Assembly (NCBI GenBank): GCA_019637355.1 | Contig: JAHBVT010000001.1 | Location: 2,139,192 to 2,203,191 of the forward strand | Length of the DNA stretch: 64,000 nt | Source: Gemmatimonadaceae bacterium | GTDB lineage: Bacteria; Gemmatimonadota; Gemmatimonadetes; Gemmatimonadales; Gemmatimonadaceae | Reading direction: 5' to 3' | Shown: piece after piece, positions 8,283 through 20,097 of the stretch | How the letters are laid out: every line of letters starts with the position of its first letter | Numbering within the stretch: the first letter of the stretch is position 1 | Position numbers and translations under genes: made by a program | The notes under the pieces: model-generated | What the model was told of the DNA's origin: nothing | Database searches by the model: none | Seen by the model: the letters and a program-made list of their open reading frames with translations, nothing else

Positions 8283-8700
8283 TGCCCTGCGCCTCCTCGC
8301 GCGCCACGAACTTCGTCTTCACGCCCAGCTTGGCGGCGGCGAGCCCGAGCGCCTGCTGTGCGATCTCCTTCGTCACGCCTTCGATCTCGAACAGGATGCG
8401 GCCGGGCTTGACCACGGCCACCCACAGTTCCGGCGAGCCCTTGCCCTTGCCCATTCGCGTCTCGGCCGGCTTCTTCGTCACCGGCTTGTCCGGGAAGATC
8501 CGGATCCAGACCTTGCCGCCGCGCTTGATGTGACGCGTCAGCGCCACGCGTGCGGCTTCGATCTGGCGCGCCGTCACCCAGCCCGGCTCCTGCGCCTGGA
8601 GGCCGAAGGTGCCGAACGCGACGGTCGCGCCACGACGGGCGAGACCCGTCGTGCGACCCTTGAACATCTTGCGGAACTTGACCCGCTTCGGTGCTAGCAT
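8272..8700 (-). CDS. rplP: 50S ribosomal protein L16
   Basis: A 142-residue large-subunit protein that contacts A-site tRNA. It opens [19 protein letters not shown] and contains [12 protein letters not shown]-like and [20 protein letters not shown], the hallmark of L16. The length is normal. Its 3' end overlaps rpmC by 11 bases. Confidence 0.98.
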   Translation of the reverse strand: MLAPKRVKFRKMFKGRTTGLARRGATVAFGTFGLQAQEPGWVTARQIEAARVALTRHIKRGGKVWIRIFPDKPVTKKPAETRMGKGKGSPELWVAVVKPGRILFEIEGVTKEIAQQALGLAAAKLGVKTKFVAREEAQGNEG

Positions 8701-8713
8701 CGGTCAGCTCTCC

Positions 8714-9376
8714 TCAGGCGTCCGAGGAGTACGTCGAGTTGCCTCGACGACCCTCGATGACTTCGCCCTTGAAGATCCACACCTTCACACCGATGGTGCC
8801 GAAGGTCGTCTTCGCGGTCGACGTCGCGTAATCGATGTCCGCGCGGAGGGTATGGAGGGGCACCCGCCCCTCGTGGTAGCCCTCGACGCGCGCGATCTCG
8901 GCGCCGCCGAGGCGGCCCGAGCACTTCACCTTGATGCCTTCCGCGCCCATCCGCATCGCGCTCTGCACCGCGCGCTTCATCGCGCGACGGAACGAGATGC
9001 GCTGCGCCAGCTGCGCGGCGATGTTGTCGGCGACGAGCTGCGCCTCGATCTCCGGGCGCTTGATCTCCTCGACGTTCACACCCACTTCCTTGCCGGTCAG
9101 CTGCTGGAGCTCGGTCTTGAGCTCCTCGACGGCCTGGCCCTTCTTGCCGATGACCACGCCCGGACGGCCGGTGTGGATGGTCACCACGGCCTTCCCCGGC
9201 TTGCGCTCGATCGTGATCTGGCTGATGGCCGCGCCGCCAAGGCGCGCCTTCAGGTACTTCCGCAGCAGCGCGTCTTCCTTCAACAGCGCCGGGAAGTCCT
9301 TCTTGGCAAACCACTTCGAGCGATGCGTCGTGCTCACGCCGAGGCGGAAGCCGATCGGATGCGTCTTCTGTCCCAT
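8714..9376 (-). CDS. rpsC: 30S ribosomal protein S3
   Basis: A 220-residue protein with an N-terminal KH domain at the mRNA entry tunnel. I start it at the ATG encoding [13 protein letters not shown], the classic S3 N-terminus. This ATG overlaps the rplV stop by one base (TAATG). The frame stays open further upstream, but that would run into rpl[19 protein letters not shown] is the KH GxxG segment, and the C-terminus carries [13 protein letters not shown]. Confidence 0.97.
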   Translation of the reverse strand: MGQKTHPIGFRLGVSTTHRSKWFAKKDFPALLKEDALLRKYLKARLGGAAISQITIERKPGKAVVTIHTGRPGVVIGKKGQAVEELKTELQQLTGKEVGVNVEEIKRPEIEAQLVADNIAAQLAQRISFRRAMKRAVQSAMRMGAEGIKVKCSGRLGGAEIARVEGYHEGRVPLHTLRADIDYATSTAKTTFGTIGVKVWIFKGEVIEGRRGNSTYSSDA

Positions 9377-9741
9377 TATCGACCTTCCTTCTCGGCCACG
9401 ATGATCTCCACGTGGCTGGTTCGCTTGTGCATCGGCGTCGCCCGGCCCATCGCCGCAGGCGTCCACCGCTTGAGCTTCACACCCTCGTTCACGATCGCGT
9501 GCTTGACGTAGAGCGCGTCCACGTCGAGCGACACGTTCGCGTTGCGCGCCGCCTGCTCCGCGTTCGCGACGGCGCTGTTGAGCACCTTCGAGATCTCGTG
9601 CGAGGCGTGCTTCTTGCTGAACTTCAGCAGGGCCAGCGCGTCGTTCACGCGCAGGCCGCGGATCTGATCAATGACCAGCCGCATCTTGTAGGGCGACTGG
9701 CGCGTCGACCGCTGGATGGCCCGGGCTTCCGTCATGCTCAC
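9376..9741 (-). CDS. rplV: 50S ribosomal protein L22
   Basis: A 121-residue protein lining the nascent-peptide tunnel. It has [21 protein letters not shown] early and [19 protein letters not shown], with the tunnel hairpin [20 protein letters not shown]. Start MSMTEAR overlaps the rpsS stop by four bases. The length is normal. Confidence 0.97.
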   Translation of the reverse strand: MSMTEARAIQRSTRQSPYKMRLVIDQIRGLRVNDALALLKFSKKHASHEISKVLNSAVANAEQAARNANVSLDVDALYVKHAIVNEGVKLKRWTPAAMGRATPMHKRTSHVEIIVAEKEGR

Positions 9742-10055
9742 TTGCCTCCCTTGGCCGGGGCCGCCGCTGCCGGCGCCGCCTTCTTGTCGGTCTTGTTGTT
9801 GCCGGTGTGGCCGCGGAACAGCCGCGTCGGCGCGAACTCGCCGAGCTTGTGGCCCACCATGTTCTCGGTCACGTACACCGGGATGAACTTGTTCCCGTTG
9901 TGCACCGCGATCGTGTGCCCGACGAACTCGGGGATCACCGTGCTCGCGCGCGACCAGGTCTTCACGACCTTCTTCTCGTTCTTCGCGTTCATCGCGACGA
10001 CGCGCTTGAGCAGCGCATCCTGGATGAACGGACCCTTCTTGATTGAGCGTGCCAT
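9738..10055 (-). CDS. rpsS: 30S ribosomal protein S19
   Basis: A 105-residue small-subunit head protein. The core from [15 protein letters not shown] to [16 protein letters not shown] is standard. A short C-terminal Ala/Pro/Lys-rich tail ([15 protein letters not shown]) makes it 10-15 residues longer than usual. It overlaps rplV by four bases and lies 15 bases after rplB. Confidence 0.97.
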   Translation of the reverse strand: MARSIKKGPFIQDALLKRVVAMNAKNEKKVVKTWSRASTVIPEFVGHTIAVHNGNKFIPVYVTENMVGHKLGEFAPTRLFRGHTGNNKTDKKAAPAAAAPAKGGK

Positions 10056-10070
10056 AGTCTCGTATCCCTG

Positions 10071-10904
10071 TTAGCTCTGGGTGGCCTTGCCGCGCTTCCG
10101 GCCACGGACGATCAGACGCTGCGACGCCTTCTTCTTGTTGCGCGTCTTGACGCCCTCCTTCTTGCCCCAGGGGCTCACCACGTTCCGGCCGCCGCGCGTG
10201 CGGCCACCGTGCGGGTGATCGACCGGGTTCATCACTTCACCGCGGACCTTCGGACGGCGCCCCATCCAGCGGGTCTTGCCGGCCTTGCCCCAGGAAATCA
10301 GCTCGTGCTCCGCGTTGCCCACCTCGCCGATCGTGCCGAGGCAATCCCCGTGCACCATCCGCATCTCGGTGGACGCCATCCGCAGCGTCACGTAGTCGCC
10401 TTCCTTCGCGACCACCTGGAGGCTGGTCCCGGCCGAACGGGCCATCTGGCCGCCCTTGCCCGGCTTGAGCTCCACGTTGTGTACCGCGGTGCCCAGCGGC
10501 ACCTCACGCAGCGGCATCGCGTTGCCCGTGCGCACGTCGGCGCCCTTGCCGCTGACGATCGTATCGCCCACGGCCAGGCCCTTCGGGTGCAGGATGTAGC
10601 GCTTCTCGCCGTCCGCGTACTCGACCAGCGCGATGCGCGCCGAGCGGTTCGGGTCGTACTCGATGTGCTGCACGGTCGCGGTCACGCCGTGCTTGTTGCG
10701 CTTGAAGTCGATGATGCGGTACTTGCGCTTGTGGCCACCGCCCAGGCGCCGCATCGAGATGTGACCGTGGTTGTCGCGGCCACCGCTCTTCTTCAGCGGT
10801 TCGGTGAGCGACTTCTCCGGCGTGCTCCGCGTGATCTCGGCGTTATCCGAGACCGAACGGAAACGCGTCGCGGCGCTCACTGGCTTGAATTGACGAATCC
10901 CCAT
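10071..10904 (-). CDS. rplB: 50S ribosomal protein L2
   Basis: A 277-residue large-subunit protein essential for subunit association and peptidyl transferase centre structure. It begins [15 protein letters not shown], has [19 protein letters not shown], and near the C-terminus [20 protein letters not shown] with the conserved histidine of the active-site region. The length is normal. It follows rplW by 4 bases. Confidence 0.98.
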   Translation of the reverse strand: MGIRQFKPVSAATRFRSVSDNAEITRSTPEKSLTEPLKKSGGRDNHGHISMRRLGGGHKRKYRIIDFKRNKHGVTATVQHIEYDPNRSARIALVEYADGEKRYILHPKGLAVGDTIVSGKGADVRTGNAMPLREVPLGTAVHNVELKPGKGGQMARSAGTSLQVVAKEGDYVTLRMASTEMRMVHGDCLGTIGEVGNAEHELISWGKAGKTRWMGRRPKVRGEVMNPVDHPHGGRTRGGRNVVSPWGKKEGVKTRNKKKASQRLIVRGRKRGKATQS

Positions 10905-10908
10905 TGGC

Positions 10909-11196
10909 TTAACCCTCGAAGATCTCGATCGCGTCGCCGGCCTTCAGCGTCACGATGGCCTTCTTCCAGCGGGGACGCAGGCCGGCCGACGTGCCGACGC
11001 GCCGCGGCTTCCCGCGCTGCTGCGAGGTCCAGACGCCGGTGACCGTCACACCGAACAGGCGTTCGATCGCCTGCTTGATGGCCGTCTTGTTGGCATCCGG
11101 ATGGACCTCGAACGTGTATTCCCCGCGCTCCTGGTACGCCGCCGAGGACTTCTCGGTGACGAGCGGGCGCACGATGGTGCGATGCAGTGTCGGCAT
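10909..11196 (-). CDS. rplW: 50S ribosomal protein L23
   Basis: A 95-residue protein at the tunnel exit that docks trigger factor and SRP. It contains [21 protein letters not shown], then the motif [20 protein letters not shown] and [14 protein letters not shown]. The length is normal. It sits 3 bases after rplD and 4 bases before rplB. Confidence 0.97.
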   Translation of the reverse strand: MPTLHRTIVRPLVTEKSSAAYQERGEYTFEVHPDANKTAIKQAIERLFGVTVTGVWTSQQRGKPRRVGTSAGLRPRWKKAIVTLKAGDAIEIFEG

Positions 11197-11199
11197 CGG

Positions 11200-12069
11200 T
11201 TACTTCCCCTTCTTCTTGGGGGCCGCCTTCTTGGCCGCCGCCTTCTTGGCGGCAGGCTTGGCAGCGGCCTTCTTCGCGGGCGCCTTCTTGGCGGCCGCCT
11301 TCGGTGCGGCCTTCTTGGCCGCGGCCTTCTTCTTGGCAGGCGCCTTCGCCTCGGCCTTGGCCGCCTTGGCCTCCGCCTTCGCCGGCGACGCCTTCTTCTT
11401 CGCCACCTTCACCTTCTCCACCGCCTTCTCCGCCACCGGCGCCAGCTCGTGGCCAATCGCGCCTGCCTCGACCAGCACCACATCCGACCAGAGGATGTCG
11501 TAGGTGGAGGCGTCGCTGTACGGCAGCACGACGACGTTGGGGATGTTGCGGCCGGAGAGGTAGACGTTCGGCTTCACGCCGTCGGTCAGGATCAGCGCCT
11601 TCTTGTGCGTGACCTCGAGACGGGCCAGCAGCTGGACCAGCTGCGCCGTCTTCGGGGCCTCGTACGAGAAGCGGTCGATCACCAGCACGCTGTTCTCACG
11701 CGCGCGGGCGTTGAGCGCGGACTTGCGGGCCAGCGCCTTGATCTGGCGCGGGACCTTCTGCTCGTAGCCACGCGGCTGCGGGCCGAAGACGGTACCGCCG
11801 CCGACCCAGTTCGGGGCGCGGGTCGAGCCCTGACGGGCGCGGCCGGTGCCCTTCTGCTTCCACGGCTTCTGGTTGCCGCCGACGACCCAGCGACGGGTCT
11901 TGGTGGCGTGCGTGCCCTGGCGCTGGTTGGCGAGCTGCGCCTTCACCGCCTGGTGCATCACCGGCATATTCACGGTGCCATCAAACGTCGCCTCGGGCAG
12001 GGCCACCGCATCGCGCGGGGTGCCCATCGCCGTGAAGGCCGACGCCGTGTAGTTCGTGGTCTCGGACAT
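11200..12069 (-). CDS. rplD: 50S ribosomal protein L4 with Lys/Ala-rich C-terminal tail
   Basis: A 289-residue large-subunit protein; in enterobacteria it also represses its own operon. The core includes VVGGNQKPWKQKGTGRARQG, GPQPRGYEQKVPRQIKALA and VVLVEAGAIGHELAPVAEKA, ending near residue 222. It is followed by about 65 residues made almost wholly of Lys, Ala and Pro, with AAKK/PAKK repeats. Typical L4 is ~205-210 residues. The tail resembles eukaryotic histone H1 and bacterial H1-like tails and probably binds nucleic acid; that role is inferred. Confidence 0.96.
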   Translation of the reverse strand: MSETTNYTASAFTAMGTPRDAVALPEATFDGTVNMPVMHQAVKAQLANQRQGTHATKTRRWVVGGNQKPWKQKGTGRARQGSTRAPNWVGGGTVFGPQPRGYEQKVPRQIKALARKSALNARARENSVLVIDRFSYEAPKTAQLVQLLARLEVTHKKALILTDGVKPNVYLSGRNIPNVVVLPYSDASTYDILWSDVVLVEAGAIGHELAPVAEKAVEKVKVAKKKASPAKAEAKAAKAEAKAPAKKKAAAKKAAPKAAAKKAPAKKAAAKPAAKKAAAKKAAPKKKGK

Positions 12070-12072
12070 CGG

Positions 12073-12756
12073 TTATCCCTGCTTGCGGACGAGCACGATC
12101 CCGTTGGTCGGGCCGGCCACGCTACCGCGGATGTAGATCAGGTTGCGCTCCGCATCGACCTTCTCGACGCGCAGGTTGATCTGGGTGTGACGCTCGGCGC
12201 CGTAGTGGCCCGGCATCTTCTTGCCCTTGATGACGCGCGACGGGTCGGTGCCCGGTCCGATGGAACCCGGACGGCGATGCTTCGTGTTGCCGTGCGTGTT
12301 CGGACCGCCGCCGAAGCCGTGGCGCTTCACCACGCCCTGGAAGCCCCGCCCCTTCGTGGTCCCGGTCACCTTCACCATCTCACCCGGGGTGAAGATGTCG
12401 ACCTTGATCACGTCGCCGACGTTGTACGTCGGCACCTCGGGGTTCTTCCCGGGCGCATCGTCGAGCCGGAAGGACCGCAGGACGGCCGGCGGCGCCTCGA
12501 GGCCCGCCTTCTTCGCGTGCCCGATCTCCGCCTTGTTCGCGCGACGGCCCTTCGGCGTGCGCTCGCCCTTCTTCGACTCGCGGGCCAGGCGCTGCGCGCC
12601 ATAGCCGAGCTCCACGGACGCGAAGCCCGCCGCCTCCGGCGTGACGACCTTCGTCACCGGATTCGGGGTGGCCTCCACCACCGTGCAGGGGATCTGCTCC
12701 CCCTTTTCGTCGAAGATCTGGGTCATCCCCAGCTTCTTGCCAATGATGCCAATCAT
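12073..12756 (-). CDS. rplC: 50S ribosomal protein L3
   Basis: A 227-residue early-assembly protein near the peptidyl transferase centre. It opens MIGIIGKKLGMTQIFDEKGE and carries KGRGFQGVVKRHGF, then HGNTKHRRPGSIG and MPGHYGAERHTQINLRVEKV. The glutamine-containing QGV segment that PrmB methylates in enterobacteria is conserved. It is separated from rpsJ by a 142-base gap containing a hairpin. Confidence 0.98.
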   Translation of the reverse strand: MIGIIGKKLGMTQIFDEKGEQIPCTVVEATPNPVTKVVTPEAAGFASVELGYGAQRLARESKKGERTPKGRRANKAEIGHAKKAGLEAPPAVLRSFRLDDAPGKNPEVPTYNVGDVIKVDIFTPGEMVKVTGTTKGRGFQGVVKRHGFGGGPNTHGNTKHRRPGSIGPGTDPSRVIKGKKMPGHYGAERHTQINLRVEKVDAERNLIYIRGSVAGPTNGIVLVRKQG

Positions 12757-12827
12757 TACTTGCTCACTCGTTCAGTTAGTCGCGGCGTGGCCGAGCCACT
12801 TGCTTGGTCCACTTATGCCGGAGGACT

Positions 12828-12898
12828 CTGACTTGAGACTTGAGACGGGAGACTTGAGAGCGGCGCTCTCACGTCCCAAGTCTCACGTCTCAAGTCTT
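12828..12898. repeat. Imperfect hairpin of GACTTGA/GAGAC units between rpsJ and rplC
   Basis: Left arm near 12828-12860 (units GACTTGAGAC) pairs imperfectly with 12864-12898 (units GTCTCAAGTC), leaving a short loop around GCGC. It fills most of the 142-base gap between two normally adjacent ribosomal genes. The unit sequence differs from the GACGGAT elements nearby, but the architecture (a palindrome made of repeated 7-8-mers) is the same. No U-run follows it in the direction of transcription. Confidence 0.55.
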
Positions 12899-13207
12899 CT
12901 ACTCAACCTTGATCTCGACATCAACGCCGGCGGGAAGGTCGAGTTTCGTCAACGCGTCCACCGTCACTGCCTTCGAATCCAGGATGTCGATTACCCGCTT
13001 GTGCGTCTTCAGCTCGAACTGCTCCCGCGACTTCTTGTCGACGTGCGGCGAACGGAGGACCGTCCAGCGCTGCGTCTTCGTGGGGAGCGGGATCGGGCCG
13101 GAGACCTGGGCCCCCGTCTTCTCCGCGGTCCGCACGATGTCCGCCGAGGCCTGGTCGATCACGGCGTGATCGAATGCCTTGAGTCGGATGCGAATACGTC
13201 CAGCCAT
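12899..13207 (-). CDS. rpsJ: 30S ribosomal protein S10
   Basis: A 102-residue small-subunit head protein, also the NusE antitermination factor. I start at the ATG encoding [18 protein letters not shown], matching the family N-terminus. GGAG lies about 8 bases upstream on the coding strand. The frame extends 15 codons further upstream but through a hairpin. The motif [21 protein letters not shown] is diagnostic. Confidence 0.97.
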   Translation of the reverse strand: MAGRIRIRLKAFDHAVIDQASADIVRTAEKTGAQVSGPIPLPTKTQRWTVLRSPHVDKKSREQFELKTHKRVIDILDSKAVTVDALTKLDLPAGVDVEIKVE

Positions 13208-13219
13208 TGATTCTCCACT

Positions 13220-13258
13220 GGGTCCGTGGGGGGCGGCGTCTACCGCCCCCACGGTCCC
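13220..13258. promoter_or_regulatory. Strong GC hairpin between tuf and rpsJ
   Basis: GGGTCCGTGGGGG pairs with CCCCCACGGTCCC around a short loop (13220-13258). On the coding strand it starts 8 bases after the tuf stop and ends about a dozen bases before the rpsJ ATG. No U-run follows, so full termination is unlikely. It could act in attenuation, RNA processing or autoregulation of the S10 operon; the sequence alone cannot decide. Confidence 0.5.
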
Positions 13259-13266
13259 GATTGTTG

Positions 13267-14469
<1,203 letters not shown>

Positions 14470-14551
14470 TGTTGCGTCCTGAAGTGGTGGTAGTGAGTTA
14501 CAACGAATGCGAGTGCGATGCCTTTCCGTCTTCCATCTTCCGTCTTGCTAC

Positions 14552-16669
<2,118 letters not shown>

Positions 16670-17243
16670 CGAATCAGTAAGGCTTAGAGATGACGTATGG
16701 GGAACAAAAACGCGGCTGGACCAGGCGTTCCCCCCTGTGAAGCATCCGGGGAACCGGTATCCATCCGCACTCGCCGGGTACAGTCGCCACTCGAGCGCGA
16801 CTGGGGACCCACGGCGCACCAGGGGCAAACAGCGACTATCCCCTGACGTTGAATTGTCCTGCGTGCTTCTCGGGAATCGCGGCGCCGCGAGCGAACTCGT
16901 GGCGGGATCGATCGGGCTGTCCACTCCCCCCGCGCGTCACTCCTGCCGACGTTGGCGGGCCCATAGGTCCGGAACGCAGTGCTCCGGGGTGTTCAGTGGT
17001 GCCGAACACCGACTACGACGCGACGCACACGAGGTGCGAATCGCCGTAGCCCGAGAAAAGTATCCCGTTCCGACGCGAAGTCAAGCCGAGACAAGCACTT
17101 GCGGTGCTGAGGTGGTCGCCCCGTGTACCGGCCAAGACACCGCACGATCGGGCGGCGCTAGCCGCAGTATCTCCGTCCCGATGCGCGATGACGGCTAAGT
17201 TATTGCCACACAATGCTTTATCGTCTAGTTCGTCGCCGCTCGA
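16670..17243. other. Long fusA leader / divergent intergenic region
   Basis: About 570 bases without a convincing gene, between the fusA start (minus) and the promoter region of the DinB-like gene (plus). The strand leading to fusA has a -35/-10-like pair at 17057-17084, implying a leader of about 380 bases. Short open frames here lack recognisable sequence or ribosome-binding sites. Confidence 0.6.
17057..17084 (-). promoter_or_regulatory. Candidate sigma-70 promoter for fusA-tuf-S10
   Basis: On the minus strand TTGACT (17084-17079) is followed after 16 bases by TACTTT (17062-17057). It points at fusA, 388 bases downstream. This would explain how fusA is expressed although rpsG ends in its own terminator. 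Only motif match and position support it. Confidence 0.4.
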
Positions 17244-17272
17244 TTGTCCCTACTGCGCGCACTCCTTATCGT
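17244..17272 (+). promoter_or_regulatory. Candidate promoter for the DinB-like gene
   Basis: TTGTCC and TATCGT are separated by 17 bases, about 50 bases ahead of the chosen ATG at 17324. The match is moderate (four of six in each box). Confidence 0.3.
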
Positions 17273-17323
17273 TTCGCCAGATTCTCAGCACCGCACTTCT
17301 CTCCCATTCCGCCGGAGCGTTCA

Positions 17324-17890
17324 ATGCAACCGCCCGCACTCGCCAGATTCGGCAGCCTCGCCGCGGCCCTCACGATGCTCGTGGTGGCGTCCCCGTCGGT
17401 CGGCGCCCAGCAGGGCTTTATGGCCGTGATGCACCGCAACATCACGGACGTTGAGCGGAAGGTCGTGGCGCTCGCCAACGCGATTCCCGAATCCGCCTAC
17501 GCCTGGCGGCCCGCCGAGGGCGTGCGCTCGATCGGCGAGGTGCTGCAGCACATCGCCGCCGACAACTACATCCTGCCTGTGTATATGGGAACGCCGGCGC
17601 CGGCGGCCACCGGCATCACCGCCGATTACGGTACCGCCGTCGCATACGAGACACGTCGCGGGCTGACGAAGGCGCAGATTGTCGCCGACCTCGAGGCGTC
17701 GTTCGCGCACCTGCACCGCGCGATCAACACCAACACCGACGCCAACATCACGCAGAACATCGGCTGGTTCGGCAACCAAGCATCGCGCCTGCAGGCGATG
17801 ACGGGGACGGTGGGACACCTGCACGAACACTTGGGCCAGCTGATCGCGTATGCGCGGTCGAATGGCGTGAAGCCGCCGTGGAGTAACTGA
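17324..17890 (+). CDS. Secreted DinB-family protein
   Basis: 188 residues from the ATG preceded by GGAG. The N-terminus is a clear signal peptide (SLAAALTMLVVASPSVGA, cleavage near VGAQ), followed by a DinB-like four-helix bundle. The sequence RPAEGVRSIGEVLQHIAADN carries the metal-site histidine of the family, and TGTVGHLHEHLGQLIAYAR has the histidine pair near the C-terminus. DinB-fold enzymes are mostly metal-dependent thiol transferases or of unknown function. Export to the periplasm is unusual for the classic members but common for DinB homologues of this size. It sits alone, divergent from fusA, inside the broken str operon. Confidence 0.8.
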   Translation: MQPPALARFGSLAAALTMLVVASPSVGAQQGFMAVMHRNITDVERKVVALANAIPESAYAWRPAEGVRSIGEVLQHIAADNYILPVYMGTPAPAATGITADYGTAVAYETRRGLTKAQIVADLEASFAHLHRAINTNTDANITQNIGWFGNQASRLQAMTGTVGHLHEHLGQLIAYARSNGVKPPWSN

Positions 17891-17902
17891 GTTCCAGATG
17901 GT

Positions 17903-17989
17903 GGACGGATGACGGAGGACGGATGCAAACAGAGGCGGGGCGGACCGTGGTATCGGTCCGCCCCGCTTCCGTCATCCGTCTTCCGTCGC
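17903..17989. repeat. Nested palindrome downstream of DinB gene and rpsG remnant
   Basis: Outer arms of GACGGAT/GACGGAG units (17904-17925) pair imperfectly with CTTCCGTCATCCGTCTTCC (about 17966-17987). Inside is a perfect 13-base hairpin, GCGGGGCGGACCG at 17935-17947 with its complement at 17954-17966 and a 6-base loop. The inner hairpin is a copy of the terminator after intact rpsG. It could terminate transcription from both sides. Confidence 0.65.
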
Positions 17990-18093
17990 ATTACCGGCGA
18001 CAATGCGCGAACGCCTTGTTCGCTTCCGCCATCCGGTGCGTGGCTTCCTTCTTCTTGACGGCGTTGCCTTCGCCCTTCGCGGCGGCGAGCACC
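17935..18093. repeat. Direct repeat copy A: rpsG 3' end plus terminator hairpin
   Basis: This block repeats 20626-20788 in the same orientation. Alignment by eye gives about eight differences over the 102-base coding part, roughly 92% identity, with the hairpin almost unchanged. Copy B is joined to intact rpsG; copy A is joined to the stop codon region of the regulatory-domain gene. The two copies bracket a 2.5-kb three-gene cassette. Confidence 0.85.
17992..18093 (-). pseudogene. rpsG: Remnant of ribosomal protein S7 gene (3' end only)
   Basis: Read on the minus strand this encodes [17 protein letters not shown] then [14 protein letters not shown] and a TAA stop, the last ~34 residues of S7. 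The intact gene has the same segment ending AHYRW, so the remnant has Y-to-C and W-to-R changes at the terminus. It has no start codon or upstream S7 sequence: homology stops about 3 bases before the TAG of the upstream gene. It is not expected to be functional. Confidence 0.88.
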
Positions 18094-18095
18094 GG

Positions 18096-19475
18096 CTAGC
18101 GTGTCCAGATAACCAGAGATCCACAGCCGTCGAAATCATTGAAGCGTGGCGGCGCGAACGACGCAGCATAGATCTCGATGCGCTTCGCACGCTCTAGCAG
18201 CCTCAGCAGTTCTTGTCGCTCGGTTGCGTCAATCATCTGGCCCAAGTCCGCACCATCCTCGAAGACTCGGGGGTCGCAGATGCCCATAGAACCCCGAATC
18301 TTGACCGCAGTACCGGACGCAACCACGAGGGGCACCAAGCTACCAAGGGCCTGCGGCGTGACCCGCGGAAGACGCCGCAGCATCGAATCCGTGACGAATC
18401 GACCCATTCCCGTCTTCCTCCGTTCCTCGAACTCTTCCTGCCACCGAGTCAGCGGCCGCTCCACGATTCGGATGGTGTCGAGCGCCGTGACCGGCTCAAG
18501 CGGGATCTCCCACGTCTCCTCCTCGAGTTTGTCTGGGATAGCGACGCGGAACGGCTGGTAGCCGAGCGCGCGGACCTCCACGTCAGCGGAGGCAGATGGG
18601 GCGACAATCAGGAATCGGCCCAATGAGTCGGTGAGGGCGCTCGCGATGCCACCCAGCGAAACTTCCGCTGCCTCTAGGGCGACGGAGGTGCGGGCGTTCA
18701 CGACTCGGCCGGCGACCTCACGCCGCTCCGTCGGCGCAGCCGCGACCAGCCGAATCCAGTTCGCTCCGGCTCCAATCGTGACCCTCCGTTCGCCAACCTC
18801 GGCATCAGGTCCTAACGCCACCACTCCGACATACTCGCCGACGGGAACGCCGCAGAGCGCAAAGAATCCATTCGCGTTCGACGTGTCCGCAGTCGCAAGC
18901 ACGGTTCGTGCCAGAACCGCGCGATCCAGCCGCAACTCCTGCCAAGTCGCCGTCACCTCAAGCCCAGGGCTCGGTGCACCGATACGATTCCGAATGAGCC
19001 CCATCAGCACGCTACGCTCGTCGCTGTCAGCGCTGCGGCCGCAGTGCTGGACGTGCAGGGCAGCGAGTGTCGGCGTGGAGAGGGTAACGGGCGTGCCGTC
19101 CCAACTGGACGGAACTTCACGTACGAGCGCCTCAAGGCCCAGCGTATCGAGCCCTGCGTACCAGGCCGTCAGGACGAACCCGCCTGAGGTCCGAGGTCTC
19201 GATCCGAGATCAAACCTCCCGTCGGCGTCCGTGACGACGATTCGCGCCTCACCGCGAATCATCACCTGCGCTCCAACGACGGGCCGTGGCTCCAGCGTGG
19301 AGTCTATGACAAAGCCCGTAACGTTGTGCTGCGCCTGCGCCGCCGGCACGAGCGCCACAAGAGGAAGGCAGAGTAGGCTGAGCCAAACTCCGCCGCGCCA
19401 GTGAGGCGGCCGCCCCTGAGCGGACCGACCGAGCCACCAGCTAGCGGTCGAAAATGGAGCGGAGCCGGTCCTCAT
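18096..19475 (-). CDS. Secreted carboxypeptidase-regulatory-like / plug-domain protein
   Basis: 459 residues from the ATG at 19475 (MRTGSAPF). A signal peptide is visible at about 29-48 (LSLLCLPLVALVPAAQA). Two or three CarboxypepD_reg-like beta-sandwich units follow: around 52-120 (VTGFVIDSTLEPRPVVGAQV) and around 255-335 (VAGRVVNARTSVALEAAEV). The C-terminal ~100 residues look like a TonB-receptor plug, with MLRRLPRVTPQALGSLV, then IRGSMGICDPRVFEDG and a final CGSLVIWTR. No beta barrel follows, so it is not itself a receptor. It overlaps the thiol-oxidoreductase gene by 35 bases, so it is third in the cassette operon. The stop lies next to the rpsG remnant. Confidence 0.75.
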   Translation of the reverse strand: MRTGSAPFSTASWWLGRSAQGRPPHWRGGVWLSLLCLPLVALVPAAQAQHNVTGFVIDSTLEPRPVVGAQVMIRGEARIVVTDADGRFDLGSRPRTSGGFVLTAWYAGLDTLGLEALVREVPSSWDGTPVTLSTPTLAALHVQHCGRSADSDERSVLMGLIRNRIGAPSPGLEVTATWQELRLDRAVLARTVLATADTSNANGFFALCGVPVGEYVGVVALGPDAEVGERRVTIGAGANWIRLVAAAPTERREVAGRVVNARTSVALEAAEVSLGGIASALTDSLGRFLIVAPSASADVEVRALGYQPFRVAIPDKLEEETWEIPLEPVTALDTIRIVERPLTRWQEEFEERRKTGMGRFVTDSMLRRLPRVTPQALGSLVPLVVASGTAVKIRGSMGICDPRVFEDGADLGQMIDATERQELLRLLERAKRIEIYAASFAPPRFNDFDGCGSLVIWTR

Positions 19476-20097
19476 CAGGCGGCAAGGCAAGCAGCTTTCC
19501 ATCCAAGAATACCGATGGCGTGCCAAGTACCGACACCTCCTGTGCGATGCGCTTGCTTTGCCAAATCCGCTCGAAGTGGCCGGAATCGGAGCGAGCAAGG
19601 CACTCCAGTGGGCCACTTGCGTTCGAAACCTGCGCACGACGCAGCAGCTCGCCGGGTGAAAACACTTGCAAGGAATCTTGAACGGCGAACAAGACATCCG
19701 CCAGTCTCAATGCGACCGATTCGGAGCGCACTGCACACTCGAACAACTTCGCAGCGGGAAGTGCTGCCGCGTGATAGTCGAGTGGCAAGTGTGCGTATCG
19801 CACGTCAGTCGCACTAAGTCGGTCGCCGAAGACGTGTACGAGTCGCGCGTGAAAGGTCTTGCACGCGGGACACTGGAAGTCAGTGAGAACGACCAGCGTT
19901 GGTCCGGTGGTCACCGGACCCAGAGGAGTACTCGATCGGAGCAACCCGTCCCATTCGGCACGAGAAATTTGGCGATCGCGTGGCGCGGGACCGCCTGGGC
20001 CGGACCGTGAGAAGAACTCCCTTCTGACGGTCGCCGCGGCGACTGCGAGCGCCGCGGCGACCATGAGATAGGTCAGAATTCGTTCGAGTCTCGTCAC
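19441..20097 (-). CDS. Membrane-anchored DsbA/thioredoxin-like thiol oxidoreductase
   Basis: 218 residues starting at GTG 20097, which overlaps the stop of the upstream peptide gene as GTGA. This start is preferred over longer in-frame options because it puts the single membrane anchor (ILTYLMVAAALAVAAATV) at the N-terminus. The catalytic motif CPAC is at residues 76-79 in VVLTDFQCPACKTFH. The cis-proline loop is GTPSVFLDG with P194. The arrangement is that of DsbA-like periplasmic oxidoreductases with a helical insert. The neighbour is a cysteine-rich secreted peptide, so a role in forming its disulfides is likely but inferred. Confidence 0.82.
   Translation of the reverse strand: MTRLERILTYLMVAAALAVAAATVRREFFSRSGPGGPAPRDRQISRAEWDGLLRSSTPLGPVTTGPTLVVLTDFQCPACKTFHARLVHVFGDRLSATDVRYAHLPLDYHAAALPAAKLFECAVRSESVALRLADVLFAVQDSLQVFSPGELLRRAQVSNASGPLECLARSDSGHFERIWQSKRIAQEVSVLGTPSVFLDGKLLALPPDEDRLRSIFDR

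Noticed and set aside
17972-18190. Short minus-strand frame with an ATG across the rpsG remnant
   Set aside because: It reads the remnant in the wrong frame and overlaps the end of the regulatory-domain gene.
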